The notes: generated by a model not told the origin, from the sequence alone. A DNA stretch of 41,478 nt from Bacillota bacterium (GCA_021768085.1 JAETOJ010000025.1:1-41478), one strand, 5' to 3'; counted from the stretch's first letter, positions 15,907 to 24,755 are shown. Translations and numbers: made by a program.

Positions 15907-16311
15907 TTACGCCAGGATGATCAGCGGCGAACCGGTCTCCACATGGCTGCCCTTCTGCACCACCACCTGGGCGACAGTGCCGTCCTTGGGGGCGAGAATC
16001 TCGTTTTCCATCTTCATGGCCTCCAACACCACCAGCAGCTGGCCCTCCTTGACGGCGGCGCCCTGAGCCACCTCCACCCGGAGAATGGTGCCGGGCATGG
16101 GGGACTCCACAGGCTCGCCCGCGGCGGTGACGGCGGGGGCCGCCGGCGCAGCGGCGGGGGCGGGGGCAGCGGCAGGGGCCGCGGCGGCAACAGGGGCGGC
16201 CGGGGCGGCGGGGGCGGGGGCATAGGCCTCGTACTCGTCGGTCAGCATAGCCTTTCCGGCGTCCACCTCCACCTCGTAGGTGCGGCCGTTCAGGGTCACT
16301 TTATATTTCAT
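15907..16311 (-). CDS. Biotin carboxyl carrier protein of the decarboxylase
   Basis: The 134-residue product has an N-terminal strand region (KYKVTLNGRTYEVEVDAGKA), a long flexible Ala/Pro linker (about 30-62), then a biotinyl domain whose biotinylated lysine lies in EAMKMEN. It shuttles carboxyl groups from the alpha subunit to the membrane beta subunit. In Klebsiella this domain is fused to OadA; here it is a separate gene, as in glutaconyl- and methylmalonyl-CoA decarboxylases. The gene starts one base after the gamma-subunit stop. Confidence 0.93.
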   Translation of the reverse strand: MKYKVTLNGRTYEVEVDAGKAMLTDEYEAYAPAPAAPAAPVAAAAPAAAPAPAAAPAAPAVTAAGEPVESPMPGTILRVEVAQGAAVKEGQLLVVLEAMKMENEILAPKDGTVAQVVVQKGSHVETGSPLIILA

Positions 16312-16312
16312 T

Positions 16313-16672
16313 TCACTTGACCTCCTTAATGGACTTGAAGCGCAGCTCGTTCAGCGGCTTGCCCATCTGGTCGGCCACAATCGCCATGATCATGGCGGCC
16401 TCCTTGTCGGGCACGTCGAACAGCTTGACCTCGCCGGCGGAGCCGGGGGCCGGGGGCGCGGAAGGCGCGGCCGGGGCCGCCGGAGCCGGAGCCGGGGCCG
16501 CAGGCGCCTTGACATCGGCCTTCTTGCCGGAGCTCGCCATGGCCTTGCCCATGATCATGATCACGCACATCAGCAGCACCAGCCCGAAAAACACCACAGC
16601 GTAGCCCAGCACGGCGGTAATGCCGGCGTCGCCCACGTTCAGCCTGCCGGCGGTAAGCGCGAGAGTATTCAT
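16313..16672 (-). CDS. oadG: Oxaloacetate decarboxylase gamma subunit (OadG-type)
   Basis: The 119-residue product has one membrane helix near the N-terminus (ITAVLGYAVVFFGLVLLMCVIMIMG, about 18-42), then a cytoplasmic Ala/Pro linker and a C-terminal segment (VPDKEAAMIMAIVADQMGKPLNELRFKSIKEV). OadG proteins hold the alpha subunit on the membrane complex. It lies between oadA and the biotin carrier with 12- and 1-base gaps. The C-terminal segment is longer and more ordered than the short Klebsiella OadG tail. Confidence 0.88.
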   Translation of the reverse strand: MNTLALTAGRLNVGDAGITAVLGYAVVFFGLVLLMCVIMIMGKAMASSGKKADVKAPAAPAPAPAAPAAPSAPPAPGSAGEVKLFDVPDKEAAMIMAIVADQMGKPLNELRFKSIKEVK

Positions 16673-16684
16673 ACGGCTCCCTCC

Positions 16685-18088
16685 TTACGCCTCGGTGATG
16701 GTGTAGGTGGCCACGTTCTCCTCCTTGGCCTTGCGGTCTTTGAAGAACTTCTCGGCCTGATCGGGGAAGCAGATGTAGCTCATCACATCCTCCTCGGAGC
16801 GGCACAGGTCGCCCAGGGCCTCCTTAGCGGCCTTGAACTCCTCGCCGGTGCGCTTGGAGTCCTCGATCCGGCAGTCCACGGGCTTGCCGCCCTCGCCCAG
16901 GATCTTGGTCTCCAGCTCGGGGCTGACGGGGGCAGGGGCGATGCCGTACTCACCCTTGAAGTAGTTCTTGATCTCCTTGGAGATCTGCTTGTACCGCTCA
17001 CCCATGAGCACGTTGGTGACGGCCTGGTTGCCCACCATCTGGGACAGCGGGGTCACCAGCGGGGGATAGCCCAGGTCGGCCCGGACGCTGGGGATCTCGG
17101 CCAGGGCAGCGTCGAACTTGTCCATGGCGTTCAGATCCTTCAGGTTGGCGATCATGTTGGACAGCATCCCGCCAGGCACCTTGTATACCAGGGCCTGGGA
17201 GTCGGTGGCCATGCTCTTGGGGTTGATGAGGCCGGAGTCCACATACTTCTGCTTGATGGGCTTAAAGTAGTCGTTGACCTTGTTGATCACGTCCTCGTTC
17301 AGCCCGGTGTCCACGCCGTACTGCTGGAGGGCGTAGAACAAGGTCTCGGTAGCGGCCTGGCTGGTGCCGTTGGAGAAGCAGGAGGTGGCGGTGTCGATGA
17401 TATCCACCCCGGACTGGACGGCGGCCAGCAGGGTCATATAGGCCATGCCGGTGGTGCAGTGGGTGTGGAGGATGATGGGCATATCGCCGATGGCGTCCTT
17501 GATGCCCTTGATGAGGCCCTCGGCCTCGTTGGGGCTCATGGTGCCCGCCATGTCCTTCAGGCAGATGGTGTCAAAGCCCATCTCCTTCAGCTCCTTGCAC
17601 ATCTCCACGTACTTGGCCACGGTGTGCACCGGGCTCTGGGTGTAGGAGATGCAGCCGGAGGCCACGGTGTTCTTGGTGGCGTACTTCTTGGTGGCCTCCA
17701 GGGCGGTGGTGATGTTGCGGAAATCGTTGAGGGCGTCGAAGATGCGGATCACGTCGATGCCGTTCTTGATGGACAGCTCCACGAACTTCTCCACCACGTC
17801 GTCGTGGTAGTGCTTGTAGCCCAGCAGGTTCTGGCCCCGGAGCAGCATCTGGAGCCGGGTATTGGGCATATTCTTGCGGATGTTGCGCAGCCGCTCCCAG
17901 GGATCCTCCCCCAGGTAGCGCAGGCAGGAGTCGAAGGTGGCGCCGCCCCAGCACTCCACCGAGTAGTAGCCGGCCTTGTCCATGGTGGACAGGATGTCGG
18001 CGTAGTCGGAGTAGGGCAGGCGGGTGGCCATCAGGGACTGGTTTGCGTCACGGAGCACGGTCTCCGTGAACTGAACCTGTTTCTTCAA
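16685..18088 (-). CDS. oadA: Oxaloacetate decarboxylase alpha subunit (carboxyltransferase)
   Basis: The start is a TTG at 18088: GGAGGTG lies 8 bases upstream, the next residues KKQVQFTETVLRDANQSL match the family N-terminus, and no ATG fits. The 467-residue TIM-barrel carboxyltransferase shows RDANQSLMATR, WGGATFDSCLRYL, a metal/catalytic CLKDMAGTM near residue 180, and HTHCTTGMA near 210. It moves the carboxyl group of oxaloacetate to biotin, leaving pyruvate. It lacks the fused biotin domain of Klebsiella OadA, whose role is filled by the separate carrier gene. The 467 residues include the conserved PYC/OADA C-terminal region. A terminator separates it from pckA. Confidence 0.92.
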   Translation of the reverse strand: MKKQVQFTETVLRDANQSLMATRLPYSDYADILSTMDKAGYYSVECWGGATFDSCLRYLGEDPWERLRNIRKNMPNTRLQMLLRGQNLLGYKHYHDDVVEKFVELSIKNGIDVIRIFDALNDFRNITTALEATKKYATKNTVASGCISYTQSPVHTVAKYVEMCKELKEMGFDTICLKDMAGTMSPNEAEGLIKGIKDAIGDMPIILHTHCTTGMAYMTLLAAVQSGVDIIDTATSCFSNGTSQAATETLFYALQQYGVDTGLNEDVINKVNDYFKPIKQKYVDSGLINPKSMATDSQALVYKVPGGMLSNMIANLKDLNAMDKFDAALAEIPSVRADLGYPPLVTPLSQMVGNQAVTNVLMGERYKQISKEIKNYFKGEYGIAPAPVSPELETKILGEGGKPVDCRIEDSKRTGEEFKAAKEALGDLCRSEEDVMSYICFPDQAEKFFKDRKAKEENVATYTITEA

Positions 18089-18121
18089 ATTGGATACACC
18101 TCCGAAAAATTGTTCGGTATC

Positions 18122-18158
18122 AAAACGGCGGCCCGACCGGCCATGCCGACCGGGCCGC
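18122..18158 (-). terminator. Partial terminator between pckA and oadA
   Basis: On the minus strand GCGGCCCG (18158-18151) pairs with CGGGCCGC (18135-18128) around an imperfect inner stem, followed by CGTTTTG. The U-run is short, so read-through from pckA into oadA is likely and would lower oad expression relative to pckA. Confidence 0.6.
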
Positions 18159-18179
18159 TGCCGGGGAATATGGGAAGAA

Positions 18180-19793
18180 TTACAGCTTCGGGCCAGCCTC
18201 GACAAGGGCCTTGCCGGCGTCGTTGCCGGTGTACTTCACGAAGTTCTTTACGAAGCGGCCGGCCAGATCCTTGGCCTTGGTGTCCCACTCGCTGGGATCG
18301 GCGTAGGTGTCCCGGGGATCCAGGATGGCGGGATCCACGCCGGGCAGGGCGGTGGGCACCGCCAGGTTGAAGTAGGGGATGGTTTTGGTCTCGGCCTTCA
18401 GGATGGAGCCGTCCAGGATGGCGTCGATGATGCCGCGGGTGTCCTTAATGGAGATGCGCTTGCCGGTGCCGTTCCAGCCGGTGTTCACCAGGTAGGCCTT
18501 GGCGCCGGACTTCTCCATCTTCTTCACCAGCTCCTCGCCGTACTTGGTGGGGTGCAGCTCCAGGAAGGCCTGGCCGAAGCAGGCGGAGAAGGTGGGGGTG
18601 GGCTCGGTGATGCCCCGCTCGGTGCCCGCCAGCTTGGAGGTGAAGCCGGACAGGAAGTAATACTGGGTCTGCTCCGGGGTGAGGATGGACACCGGGGGCA
18701 ACACGCCGAAGGCGTCGGCGGACAGGAAGATCACGTTCTTGGCGTCGGGGCCGGAGGACGTGGGGTGCACGTTCTTCACGATCTTCTCGATGTGGTCGAT
18801 GGGGTAGGACACGCGGGTGTTCTCGGTGACGGACTTGTCGTTGAAGTCGATCTTGCCCTCGGCGTCCACGGTGACGTTCTCCAGCAGGGCGTTGCGCTTG
18901 ATGGCGTTGTAGATGTCGGGCTCGGAGTCCTTGTCCAGGTTGATGACCTTGGCGTAACAGCCACCCTCGAAGTTGAACACGCCGTTGTCGTCCCAGCCGT
19001 GCTCGTCGTCGCCGATGAGCAGGCGCTTGGGGTCGGTGGACAGGGTGGTCTTGCCGGTGCCGGACAGGCCGAAGAACAGGGCGGTGTTCTCGCCGTTCAT
19101 GTCGGTGTTGGCGGAGCAGTGCATGGAGGCCATGCCCTTCAGGGGGAGGAAGTAGTTCATCATGGAGAACAGGCCCTTCTTCATCTCGCCGCCGTACCAG
19201 GTGTTGAGGATGACCTGCTCACGGGAGGTGATGTTGAAGATGGCGGCGGTCTCAGAGTTGAGGCCCAGCTCCTTGAAGTTCTCCACCTTGGCCTTGGCAG
19301 CGTTGTAGGAAATGAAGTCGGGCTTGAAGTTCTTCAGCTCCTCCTCGGTGGGCTGGATAAACATATTCTTCACGAAGTGGGCCTGCCAGGCCACCTCCAT
19401 GATGAAGCGCACGGCCATGCGGGAGTCGGGGTTGGTGCCGCAGAACACGTCCATCACGTACAGCTTCTTGTTGGACAGTTCCTTGACGGCCAGGGCCTTG
19501 CAGGCCTCCCACGCCTCCTGGCTGGCGGGCTTGTTGTCATTCTTGAACTCGTCGGAGGTCCACCAAACGGTGTCCTTGGAGTTCTCGTCCATCACGATGA
19601 ATTTGTCCTTGGGAGAGCGGCCGGTGTAGATGCCAGTCATGACGTTGACGGCGCCCAGCTCGGTGAGCTGGCCCTTCTCATAGCCCTCCAGAGTGGGGTC
19701 CATTTCAGCCTCAAAGAGCTGCTCATAGCTGGGGTTGTATATGACTTCCTTGATACCGGTGATGCCGTACTGCTCCAGACCATAGGTTTCCAT
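18180..19793 (-). CDS. pckA: Phosphoenolpyruvate carboxykinase (ATP)
   Basis: This enzyme interconverts oxaloacetate plus ATP with PEP, CO2 and ADP. The 537 residues match the ATP-dependent family in length. Visible are [10 protein letters not shown] near residue 55, the Walker A-like kinase loop [12 protein letters not shown] near 243, [22 protein letters not shown] (Mg/Mn and substrate binding), and a late [24 protein letters not shown] precedes ATG. Its leader is about 108 bases long. Beside oxaloacetate decarboxylase it defines an oxaloacetate branch point: gluconeogenic PEP formation or PEP carboxylation on one side, Na+-pumping decarboxylation on the other. Confidence 0.96.
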   Translation of the reverse strand: METYGLEQYGITGIKEVIYNPSYEQLFEAEMDPTLEGYEKGQLTELGAVNVMTGIYTGRSPKDKFIVMDENSKDTVWWTSDEFKNDNKPASQEAWEACKALAVKELSNKKLYVMDVFCGTNPDSRMAVRFIMEVAWQAHFVKNMFIQPTEEELKNFKPDFISYNAAKAKVENFKELGLNSETAAIFNITSREQVILNTWYGGEMKKGLFSMMNYFLPLKGMASMHCSANTDMNGENTALFFGLSGTGKTTLSTDPKRLLIGDDEHGWDDNGVFNFEGGCYAKVINLDKDSEPDIYNAIKRNALLENVTVDAEGKIDFNDKSVTENTRVSYPIDHIEKIVKNVHPTSSGPDAKNVIFLSADAFGVLPPVSILTPEQTQYYFLSGFTSKLAGTERGITEPTPTFSACFGQAFLELHPTKYGEELVKKMEKSGAKAYLVNTGWNGTGKRISIKDTRGIIDAILDGSILKAETKTIPYFNLAVPTALPGVDPAILDPRDTYADPSEWDTKAKDLAGRFVKNFVKYTGNDAGKALVEAGPKL

Positions 19794-20051
19794 AGACGTT
19801 TCCTCCTCAAAAAAATTGGTGTATTCTCTCAGCGCCCGGGTCCGAAACCGGAGACAGACGCGGGCTGGCGGTTAACGCAGGAGATAATCATCTCCCACCA
19901 AGTACGCAGTATAGCACAGATTTCCCTGCATTTCCATGACTATTTCTGCCACTATGTTAAATTTTACACAAAATCAGCGTTTTCACCAACGCTCAAAAAA
20001 AGAGCGGGGGAAATTTGGCACAATGACGAAGTCGTTCGGTGCTCACCGGGC
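19794..20051 (-). promoter_or_regulatory. pckA promoter and leader
   Basis: Minus-strand TATACT (19913-19908) has TGGAAA (19936-19931) 17 bases upstream. Transcription should start near 19901. GGAGAT and ATCTCC (19880-19885 and 19890-19895) form a perfect inverted repeat at about +6 to +21, an operator position. The remaining 85 bases of leader are GC-rich with a small TCCG/CGGA hairpin. No known riboswitch was recognised. Sequence beyond 19940 is AT-rich with no gene. Confidence 0.5.
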
Positions 20052-20095
20052 AAAAAAAGAAAGCCCCCCGCGTCCCGAAAGGAGAAGCGGGGGGC
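20052..20095 (-). terminator. Terminator after ferredoxin gene
   Basis: On the minus strand a stem GCGGGGGGC (from 20095 inward) pairs with GCCCCCCGC and is followed by TTTCTTTTTTTG. Confidence 0.8.
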
Positions 20096-20110
20096 CTGGG
20101 GTTGCCCTTG

Positions 20111-20281
20111 TTACTCGGCGGAAATGGCGCCCATGGGGCAGGTGCCCTCGCAAGCGCCGCAGTCGATGCAGGCGCCGGCGTCGACGACCATGTGATCATC
20201 GCCCATGGAGATCGCGCCCACGGGGCAGGAGCTCTCGCAAGCGCCGCAGGAGACGCAAGTATCGTTGATAACGCGTGCCAT
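20111..20281 (-). CDS. 2[4Fe-4S] ferredoxin
   Basis: This 56-residue gene starts at ATG 20281 after GGAGGTG. The product reads CVSCGACESSCPVGAIS, then CIDCGACEGTCPMGAIS: two CxxCxxCxxxCP motifs that bind two [4Fe-4S] clusters, with near-perfect internal duplication. Clostridial ferredoxins of this size carry low-potential electrons between pyruvate oxidoreductase, hydrogenase and Rnf-type complexes. It has its own promoter and terminator, so it is a single-gene unit upstream of pckA. Confidence 0.96.
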   Translation of the reverse strand: MARVINDTCVSCGACESSCPVGAISMGDDHMVVDAGACIDCGACEGTCPMGAISAE

Positions 20282-20325
20282 GTAACATACACCTCCAAAT
20301 GCAGAATATGTTTGAACCGTCCTCT

Positions 20326-20353
20326 ATTGTACCACATCGCCGGAAAATTGCAA
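20326..20353 (-). promoter_or_regulatory. Ferredoxin promoter
   Basis: Minus-strand TACAAT (20331-20326) with TTGCAA (20353-20348) 16 bases upstream. It abuts the divergent clp promoter. Confidence 0.55.
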
Positions 20354-20354
20354 G

Positions 20355-20385
20355 TTGAAATTTTTGCTCAGGAAACAGGTATAAT
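20355..20385 (+). promoter_or_regulatory. clp gene promoter
   Basis: A perfect TATAAT (20380-20385) and TTGAAA (20355-20360) are separated by a long 19-base spacer, so the promoter may be weak or activated. No CtsR/HrcA box was recognised. Confidence 0.45.
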
Positions 20386-20449
20386 TCCCGTTGAAAATTC
20401 CCATCCTCTCCAAAGAAAGACAGGAGATAAAGACAGGAGCTGGGGCAAA

Positions 20450-22540
20450 ATGGAACGACTGGGATTCTTTCAGCGTTTGCGAGGTTTTTTTATGATGGAT
20501 TGGGAAAAGAAGCAGCCTCCCCGGGACGCGACCGGCCGGCCGGCCGGCGATCCCCAGGCCCTGTGCCGGGAGGATCGAACCCGGGCCCGGGAAGGGGCGG
20601 AGACCCGCCTCACCGACCGGTTCTCCCGGGATCTCACCCGGCTGGCGGCCATGGGGGCGCTGGATCCCCTGGTGGGCCGGGAGCGGGAGGTGGGCCGGGT
20701 GATCCAGATCCTGGCCCGCCGCACCAAGAACAACCCCGCCCTCATCGGCGAGCCGGGGGTGGGCAAGACAGCGGTGGCGGAGGGACTGGCCCTGCGGATG
20801 GCCTCCGGGGCGGTGCCCGAGCCCCTGCGGGGCAAGCGCCTGCTGAGCCTGGATCTGGTGTCCATGGTGGCGGGCACCAAGTACCGCGGCGAGTTCGAGG
20901 AGCGGGTGAACCAGGTGCTGGCGGAGGTGCGCCGGGCCAGGAACGTGATCCTGTTCCTGGACGAGCTCCACAACATCGTGGGGGCGGGCTCCGCCGAGGG
21001 GGCCATCGACGCGGCCAACATCCTCAAGCCCGCCCTGAGCCGGGGGGAGATCCAGGTTGTCGGCGCCACTACCCTGGAGGAGTACCGGAAGTATATCGAG
21101 AAGGACGCCGCCCTGGAGCGGCGCTTCCAGCCGGTGAAGGTGGACGAGCCCACCCCGGAGCAGGCCAAGGCCATCCTCCGGGGGCTGCGCCGCCGGTATG
21201 AGGAGCACCACGGCCTGACCATCTCCGACGGGGCCATCGACGCGGCGGTGGAGCTGTCCCAGCGGTATCTGCCCGACCGCTTCCTGCCGGACAAGGCCAT
21301 CGACCTCATCGACGAGGGGGCGGCCCGGCTGCGGATGGAGGAGAAGGTGCCGGTGAGCCTCCAGGCGCTGGCCGACCGGGCGGATCGGGCGGCCCGGGAG
21401 AAGGCCCAGGCCATCGCCATGCAGGACTTCGAGCGGGCGGCCATGCTCCGGGACGCGGAGGCGGACTTCCGCCGGGAGCTGGATCGGAAGCAGACCCGCC
21501 CTTCGTCGGGAACGGCCCGGGAGCTTGGCCGGGAGGACGTGGCGGCGGTGCTGTCCCAGTGGACGGGCATCCCCCTGGAGTCCATCACCAAGGGGGAGGC
21601 CAAGCGCCTGCTGGAGCTGGAGGGGGAGCTGCACCGCCGGGTGGTGGGGCAGGATCGGGCGGTGTCCGCCGTGGCCGCCGCCATCCGCCGGGGACGGGTG
21701 GGGCTGAAGGAGCCCAACCGGCCCATCGGGGTGTTCCTCTTTCTGGGCCCCACCGGGGTGGGCAAGACGGAGCTGTGCCGCGCCCTGGCCGCCGCCCTCT
21801 TTGGCAGCGAGGAGGCCCTGATCCGCTTTGATATGTCGGAGTATATGGAGAAGCACGCCGCCTCCCGGCTGGTGGGATCCCCCCCGGGCTATGTGGGCCA
21901 CGAGGAGGGGGGCCAGCTCACCGAGCAGGTGCGCCGCCGCCCCTGGTCGGTGGTGCTGTTCGACGAGATCGAGAAGGCCCACGACGATATGCAGAACATC
22001 CTCCTCCAGGTGATGGAGGACGGCCAGCTCACCGACGGCCAGGGCCGGAAGGCGGACTTCCGGAACACGGTGGTGGTGATGACCTCCAACGTGGGGGCCC
22101 GGAAGATCGTCAGCAAGGCGCCCCCTCTGGGCTTTGCCGGGGGCAGCTCCAACGACCGCCGCCGGGAGGAGGTCATGGCGGAGCTGAAGGGCCGGTTCAA
22201 GCCGGAGTTCCTCAACCGGCTGGACGAGGTGATCCTGTTCGACCGGCTGGAGCGCCGGGATCTGGAGCGCATCGCCCTGCGGATGCTGGGGGGCGTGCGG
22301 GAGCGGCTGTCCGGCCTGGGGGTGGATCTGGACGCCCGGTGGGAGGCGGTCACCCTGCTGGCCGACCCGGGGACGGAGACGGAGCAGGGGGCCCGGCCCA
22401 TCCGCCGGGCCGTCCGCCGCCGGGTGGAGGAGCCCGCCGCCGATCTGCTCCTCTCCCAGCAGCTCACGGCGGGGGACACCCTGTGTCTGGCCGTGGAGCG
22501 GGAGGACATCGTGCTCCGGGCGGAGAAGCGTCAGGTCTGA
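20450..22540 (+). CDS. ClpC-like AAA+ unfoldase lacking the N domain
   Basis: ATG 20450 follows two AGGAG boxes; ATG 20492 (MMDWEKK) is an alternative. The 696-residue product has two AAA+ modules. D1 shows [16 protein letters not shown] near residue 100 and ILFLDELHN. The short linker contains a UVR-like motif ([22 protein letters not shown]). D2 shows [17 protein letters not shown] near 432, [12 protein letters not shown] and LFDEIEKAH. Such hexamers unfold proteins for ClpP. Typical ClpC is about 810 residues with a duplicated N domain of about 140 residues that binds adaptors; here D1 begins after only about 70 unmatched residues. No ClpP-binding LGF-type loop was confirmed by eye. Confidence 0.9.
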   Translation: MERLGFFQRLRGFFMMDWEKKQPPRDATGRPAGDPQALCREDRTRAREGAETRLTDRFSRDLTRLAAMGALDPLVGREREVGRVIQILARRTKNNPALIGEPGVGKTAVAEGLALRMASGAVPEPLRGKRLLSLDLVSMVAGTKYRGEFEERVNQVLAEVRRARNVILFLDELHNIVGAGSAEGAIDAANILKPALSRGEIQVVGATTLEEYRKYIEKDAALERRFQPVKVDEPTPEQAKAILRGLRRRYEEHHGLTISDGAIDAAVELSQRYLPDRFLPDKAIDLIDEGAARLRMEEKVPVSLQALADRADRAAREKAQAIAMQDFERAAMLRDAEADFRRELDRKQTRPSSGTARELGREDVAAVLSQWTGIPLESITKGEAKRLLELEGELHRRVVGQDRAVSAVAAAIRRGRVGLKEPNRPIGVFLFLGPTGVGKTELCRALAAALFGSEEALIRFDMSEYMEKHAASRLVGSPPGYVGHEEGGQLTEQVRRRPWSVVLFDEIEKAHDDMQNILLQVMEDGQLTDGQGRKADFRNTVVVMTSNVGARKIVSKAPPLGFAGGSSNDRRREEVMAELKGRFKPEFLNRLDEVILFDRLERRDLERIALRMLGGVRERLSGLGVDLDARWEAVTLLADPGTETEQGARPIRRAVRRRVEEPAADLLLSQQLTAGDTLCLAVEREDIVLRAEKRQV

Positions 22541-22545
22541 CAAAC

Positions 22546-22584
22546 AAACCGCGCGAGGGACGCCTTGTCCCTTGCGCGGTTTTT
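22546..22584 (+). terminator. Terminator after clp gene
   Basis: AAACCGCGCGAGGGAC pairs with GTCCCTTGCGCGGTTT (one bulge) and is followed by TTTTTC. Confidence 0.85.
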
Positions 22585-22631
22585 CTGCGTCTGCCGGGGT
22601 GAGGCGCAAAGCGGAGCCCCGGGCCGGTCTG

Positions 22632-23933
22632 TCACAGCCCTTTTTTATCCTCGGTGGCGGGGTTGTTCAGCAGCGTTCCGTCCTCGCCGAAGCGGGAGCC
22701 GTGGCAGGGGCAGTCCCAGGAGCGCTCCGCGGCGTTGTAGCGCAGGGCGCAGCCCAGGTGGGGGCAGCGGGGGGCGGTGGGCCGCAGCAGGTTCAGGGCG
22801 GCCTCCCAGCCGTTGACCGCCAACTGGGGCCGCAGGGCGCTGCGGCTGGGCGAGAACAGCTCTGTATAGGGGGTTTCCTTCCCACACACCAGATCCGCCA
22901 GCACCCCGGCGGCGGCCATGGCAGAGGTGGTGCCCCACTTGTTGAAGCCGGTGGCCACGTACAGATCCGGCGTGCGGGCCCCATACCGCCCCACGTAGGG
23001 CGCGCCGTCCAGGGTCATGCAGTCCTGGGCGGCCCAGCGGGCGGTCTCCCGGGCCTGGGGGTAATGGCGGCGGGCGAACGCCTCCAGCTCCCGCCAGCCG
23101 CCTCCGGGCTTCCCCGTGCGGTGGCCCCCGCCGCCCAGCAGGAGCAGGCCCTCTGTGTTCCGGAAGGTGAGCCCCGTTTCTGCCTCGTCCACATACATAC
23201 CGCCCAAGTCCGGGGCGTCCTTTAGGGCCAGCAGATAGGAGCGGTGCTGGTACAGTTTGAGAAAGTACCCGCCGTGCTTGTTGAGGATGGGGAAGTGGGT
23301 GGCGATGATCACCTTCTTCGCCGCGATTGTCCCCCGGCTGGTAACCGCCCGCCCCGGCGCCAGCTCCAGCACCTTGGTGTCCTCAAAAATCCGCAGGGGC
23401 CTGGCGATGGCGGTGGCAAATTGCAGGGGGTGGAACCGGGCCTGCCGGGGCACGCACACCGCCCCCGCCACCGGGAAGGGCAGGGGCGTCTCGTCCACCA
23501 GGCGGGCGGCAAGGCCCAGCCTGTCCAAGGCGGCCAGCTCCCGCTCCAGCTTGTCCCGGCTGTCCGTGGAGTAGACAAAATTGTCCTCCTCCACAAAGCC
23601 GCAGTCCATGGTTTGGCACAGGGCCCGGTAGTCCTCCAGCGCCGTCCGGTTGGCCTCCAGATAGAGGCGGGCCCGCTCCTCCCCGAACTGGCGGATCAGC
23701 TTATGGTAGATCAGGCCGTGCTGGACGGTGAGCTTGGCCGTCATGCCCTTTGTGGTGCTGCCGCAGATCCGATCCGCCTCCACCAGGGCGTAGTCCACCC
23801 CCGCCTGAGCCAGCCGATGGGCGCACAGCAGCCCCGCCAGTCCGCCCCCCACGATGAGCACGTCGGTGCGCAGATCTCCCTCCAGCGGACAGAACCGGGG
23901 CAGCTGGGCGGTCTTTGCCCAGATAGAATCCAT
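22632..23933 (-). CDS. FAD-dependent oxidoreductase with C-terminal Rieske domain
   Basis: ATG 23933 follows GAGGTG at 6-7 bases; an in-frame GTG lies 9 bases earlier. The 433-residue protein has a DAO-type FAD domain (DVLIVGGGLAGLLCAHRLAQAG near residue 25; YVATGFNKWGTTSAMAAAGVLADL near 335). It ends with a Rieske [2Fe-2S] site: CPHLGC and, 17 residues on, CPCHGSRF, in the last 60 residues. This architecture (YhfW-like) is known in Bacillus and Clostridia but the substrate is not established. Electrons may pass from an amine or hydroxy substrate via FAD to the iron-sulfur cluster. It is transcribed toward the clp terminator. Confidence 0.88.
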   Translation of the reverse strand: MDSIWAKTAQLPRFCPLEGDLRTDVLIVGGGLAGLLCAHRLAQAGVDYALVEADRICGSTTKGMTAKLTVQHGLIYHKLIRQFGEERARLYLEANRTALEDYRALCQTMDCGFVEEDNFVYSTDSRDKLERELAALDRLGLAARLVDETPLPFPVAGAVCVPRQARFHPLQFATAIARPLRIFEDTKVLELAPGRAVTSRGTIAAKKVIIATHFPILNKHGGYFLKLYQHRSYLLALKDAPDLGGMYVDEAETGLTFRNTEGLLLLGGGGHRTGKPGGGWRELEAFARRHYPQARETARWAAQDCMTLDGAPYVGRYGARTPDLYVATGFNKWGTTSAMAAAGVLADLVCGKETPYTELFSPSRSALRPQLAVNGWEAALNLLRPTAPRCPHLGCALRYNAAERSWDCPCHGSRFGEDGTLLNNPATEDKKGL

Positions 23934-24032
23934 TTGGATCACCTCACGGAGTTAACGTGCCCCAAAACAGAGCCGTCTATCCCCGCTGCGGCGTTGCCCC
24001 GCCTGTTCAGGCTTTTTTGCGCCTGCGGGCGC

Positions 24033-24611
24033 TTAGCGGTCTGACTTCCCCATCTCTCCCAGCAGGGTCAGATACTGAGCGCCCTGGGCGATGAAGGCCT
24101 GAGCGTCGAACGCGCTGTTTTGGATGGCCGCCTGGACGATGATGCCGTCCGACACCAGCAGGAGCAGCCAAGTGAGAAAGTCCGCGGACAAGTGGGTGCG
24201 CTGGGCAATTTTTTCACTGATGAGCCGCTGGAATTCCCCGTAGCGGCGCACCAGCTTTTCCCGCAGAACCTCGTCCCCCGCCTGGGCCTCGCATAAAAGG
24301 TGCATCCGCAGCCCCGCCGAGGCGACGTCCCGCTCCACCACGTACTTCACCAGCCGCTGGAGGGAGGTGTCCTTTTCCTTGTTCTCCGTCCAGCGGATGA
24401 AGTCGTCCCACTGCTGGCTCAGGTAGCGGTCGGCCAGCTCGAACAGGATCTCGCCTTTGGTCTTGTAGTGGTAATACAGCGTCCCCTTAGACACGCCGGA
24501 CTGTCTGGCGATGTCCGCCAGGGAGATATCCGCCCAGGTTCCGGTCTCCAGCAGAATCTGAGCCGCGTTCAATACCGCTGACTTTACGTCGTCTTTTCTC
24601 GGTGCCGCCAT
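24033..24611 (-). CDS. TetR/AcrR-family regulator
   Basis: ATG 24611 is chosen because GGGGAGG lies 5 bases upstream. The 192-residue product has a canonical TetR N-domain: KSAVLNAAQILLETGTWADISL, then IARQSGVSKGTLYYHYKTKGEIL (recognition helix plus Lys-rich turn). The ligand-binding domain follows, ending WLLLLVSDGIIVQAAIQ. It is divergent from the five-gene GlpA/FGGY/AGPS-like operon. A 22-bp palindrome lies just after that operon's -10 box, so it probably represses the operon until a pathway metabolite binds. The ligand is unknown. Confidence 0.92.
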   Translation of the reverse strand: MAAPRKDDVKSAVLNAAQILLETGTWADISLADIARQSGVSKGTLYYHYKTKGEILFELADRYLSQQWDDFIRWTENKEKDTSLQRLVKYVVERDVASAGLRMHLLCEAQAGDEVLREKLVRRYGEFQRLISEKIAQRTHLSADFLTWLLLLVSDGIIVQAAIQNSAFDAQAFIAQGAQYLTLLGEMGKSDR

Positions 24612-24645
24612 AAAAGCCTCCCCATCCCCCATCAATAATGGGTTT

Positions 24646-24674
24646 ATTATATCATCTGCGCCCGGGCCTGTCCA
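24646..24674 (-). promoter_or_regulatory. TetR gene promoter
   Basis: Minus-strand TGGACA (24674-24669) and TATAAT (24651-24646) are 17 bases apart. GCGCCCGG (24658-24665) and CCGGGCGC (24675-24682) form a perfect inverted repeat across the -35 region. Confidence 0.7.
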
Positions 24675-24713
24675 CCGGGCGCGTTTCTTTTGGTCCTTTT
24701 GTGAGAATGTGGG

Positions 24714-24742
24714 TTGACAAACACAGGTCTGTTGGATATAAT
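24714..24742 (+). promoter_or_regulatory. Consensus sigma-A promoter of the GlpA/FGGY/AGPS-like operon
   Basis: TTGACA (24714-24719), a 17-base spacer and TATAAT (24737-24742) are a full consensus match. Such a strong promoter needs control, which fits the adjacent operator. Confidence 0.88.
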
Positions 24743-24755
24743 TTTGACAAACAGA

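Noticed and set aside
16130-16220. Tandem GC-rich repeats in the biotin carrier gene
   Set aside because: They encode the Ala/Pro hinge of the carrier protein, which is normal for the family.
18090-20195. 701-codon plus-strand frame across pckA and the ferredoxin
   Set aside because: Low-complexity Gly/Val/Leu product antisense to two certain genes. It is caused by the third-position GC bias of those genes.
20039-20449. Upstream extension of the clp reading frame
   Set aside because: It would run through the ferredoxin gene and both promoters. The ribosome site and -10 box place the start at 20450.
20324-22609. 761-codon minus-strand frame opposite the clp gene
   Set aside because: It is a His/Pro/Gly-rich shadow of a clear AAA+ gene on the other strand.
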